64,000 nucleotides of DNA, from NCBI GenBank assembly GCA_034104345.1, contig JAXEDY010000019.1, positions 77,268 through 141,267 of the forward strand, given 5' to 3'. This document shows positions 63,595 to 64,000 of this stretch, piece by piece. The translations under genes and the position numbers were made by a program. The first letter of the stretch is position 1, and each line of letters begins with the position of its first letter. Origin of the DNA: HGM11416 sp034104345. Lineage in GTDB: Bacteria; Bacillota; Clostridia; Christensenellales; Borkfalkiaceae. The notes below the pieces were generated by a model. The model had not been told where the DNA came from. It was given only the letters and a program-made list of their open reading frames with translations, and did not search any database.

Positions 63595-63632
63595 TTACAA
63601 AAAAACGGTCTGTAAAAAAACCTTACAGACCA
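63595..63632 (-). terminator. Terminator-like hairpin, minus strand
   Basis: On the minus strand GGTCTGTAA pairs with TTACAGACC and is followed by GTTTTTTTG. No gene ends nearby on this strand except the partial gene 210 bp upstream, which already has a terminator, so a short RNA between 63633 and 63760 is possible. Confidence 0.5.
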
Positions 63633-63765
63633 TCACGCTTGCGTGTGTACGAAAAATCTCGTTTTGGGGGCGATTTTTGAGAGTGTGTCGAACGAAAAAG
63701 TATCCAATGATTTTTCCATATCGGTCTACTTTGCTTTATTTTAAAAAAAGGAAAGGTTGCGGCAA

Positions 63766-63805
63766 AATAAAAAAACGGCGGAAGTAGGATTCTCCGACTT
63801 CCGCC
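63766..63805 (-). terminator. Intrinsic terminator of the partial zinc-ribbon gene
   Basis: On the minus strand GGCGGAAGT pairs with ACTTCCGCC and is followed by GTTTTTTTATTTTG. Confidence 0.85.
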
Positions 63806-63843
63806 ACCTTTTTACAGGTCATATTAAACTGTTTTCACACGAC

Positions 63844-64000
63844 TTACGGTTTTTTATAGCCGCATTTGGGGCAAACGCCGTTTTCGTCGAGCGTGATTCC
63901 GCAGAGCGGGCAACGGCTTAAACTCAGGCGCGAAGGAAATTCTTCCGAAGCCGCGTTGACGCCGCTGGTAAAGGTAAGTTTTACGATATTGAGTTTGTCT
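63844..64000 (-). CDS. Partial zinc-ribbon protein (C-terminal end)
   Basis: The last 51-52 codons of a leftward gene that continues beyond the window edge. It reads DKLNIVKLTFTSGVNAASEE, then a C-terminal zinc ribbon with two CXXC pairs (CPLCG and CPKCGYKKP). The body of the protein is outside the window, so no function can be given. Confidence 0.75.
   Translation of the reverse strand, partial: DKLNIVKLTFTSGVNAASEEFPSRLSLSRCPLCGITLDENGVCPKCGYKKP

Overview
The window looks like chromosomal DNA of an uncultivated anaerobic member of the Bacillota (Clostridia-like). The grounds are Gram-positive-type AAGGAGG ribosome binding sites, consensus TTGACA/TATAAT promoters with 17-base spacers, rubrerythrin, ECF-type S components (BioY, QueT), DegV/FakB lipid-binding proteins, a CDP-glycerol transferase in a surface-polymer cluster, and tRNAs with encoded CCA ends. 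The genus cannot be named from the sequence alone.

Layout. 0-8 kb: nth, bioY, a DUF3343 gene divergent from a cysteine desulfurase, an ArsR regulator, a small membrane protein, an XRE-membrane regulator and two tandem degV paralogues. 8.4-9.2 kb: a candidate structured RNA and six tRNAs. 9.3-11.1 kb: a GT8 glycosyltransferase and rubrerythrin. 11.3-18.4 kb: a shikimate operon read leftwards (aroC, a fused aroA-aroE, aroQ, aroK) ending in an ABC exporter gene. 18.5-19.3 kb: a patatin-like lipase. 19.7-32.2 kb: rpoB-rpoC-rpsL-rpsG-fusA-tuf. 32.5-34.2 kb: an S4-domain gene and fused ispDF. 34.7-42.6 kb: a seven-gene exopolysaccharide/wall-polymer operon. 42.6-46.6 kb: phosphoesterase, rdgB and hypothetical genes. 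46.7-51.6 kb: an SPFH / membrane protein / zinc-ribbon-TIR-TPR operon, followed by a tyrosine recombinase. 53-59 kb: queT, tRNA-Ser, an array of small hairpins, and a block of genes with different codon use (duplicated-HTH regulator, zinc-ribbon membrane protein, histidine phosphatase). 59-64 kb: three tRNAs, tilS-hpt, a MATE transporter and a partial zinc-ribbon gene.

Two things stand out. First, a short palindromic element (core GGGCTATAAGCCC, then GTTAWCGGCACTTT) occurs at 16 places I could find. It sits between genes and also inside five apparently intact genes (degV, the ABC exporter, aroC, tilS and a hypothetical gene) in several frames, much as Rickettsia palindromic elements do. Second, the SPFH-membrane-TIR operon beside an integrase is a plausible membrane-stress or anti-phage NADase system. 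It resembles no system I can name with confidence.

Other points: three genes (bioY, the XRE-membrane gene, tilS) have near-consensus promoters ending 6-7 bases before the start codon, so they are predicted to be leaderless; RpoB carries a long acidic tail; ribosomal protein S12 has Arg at position 88, where Lys is nearly universal. All calls come from reading the sequence; no database search was run.
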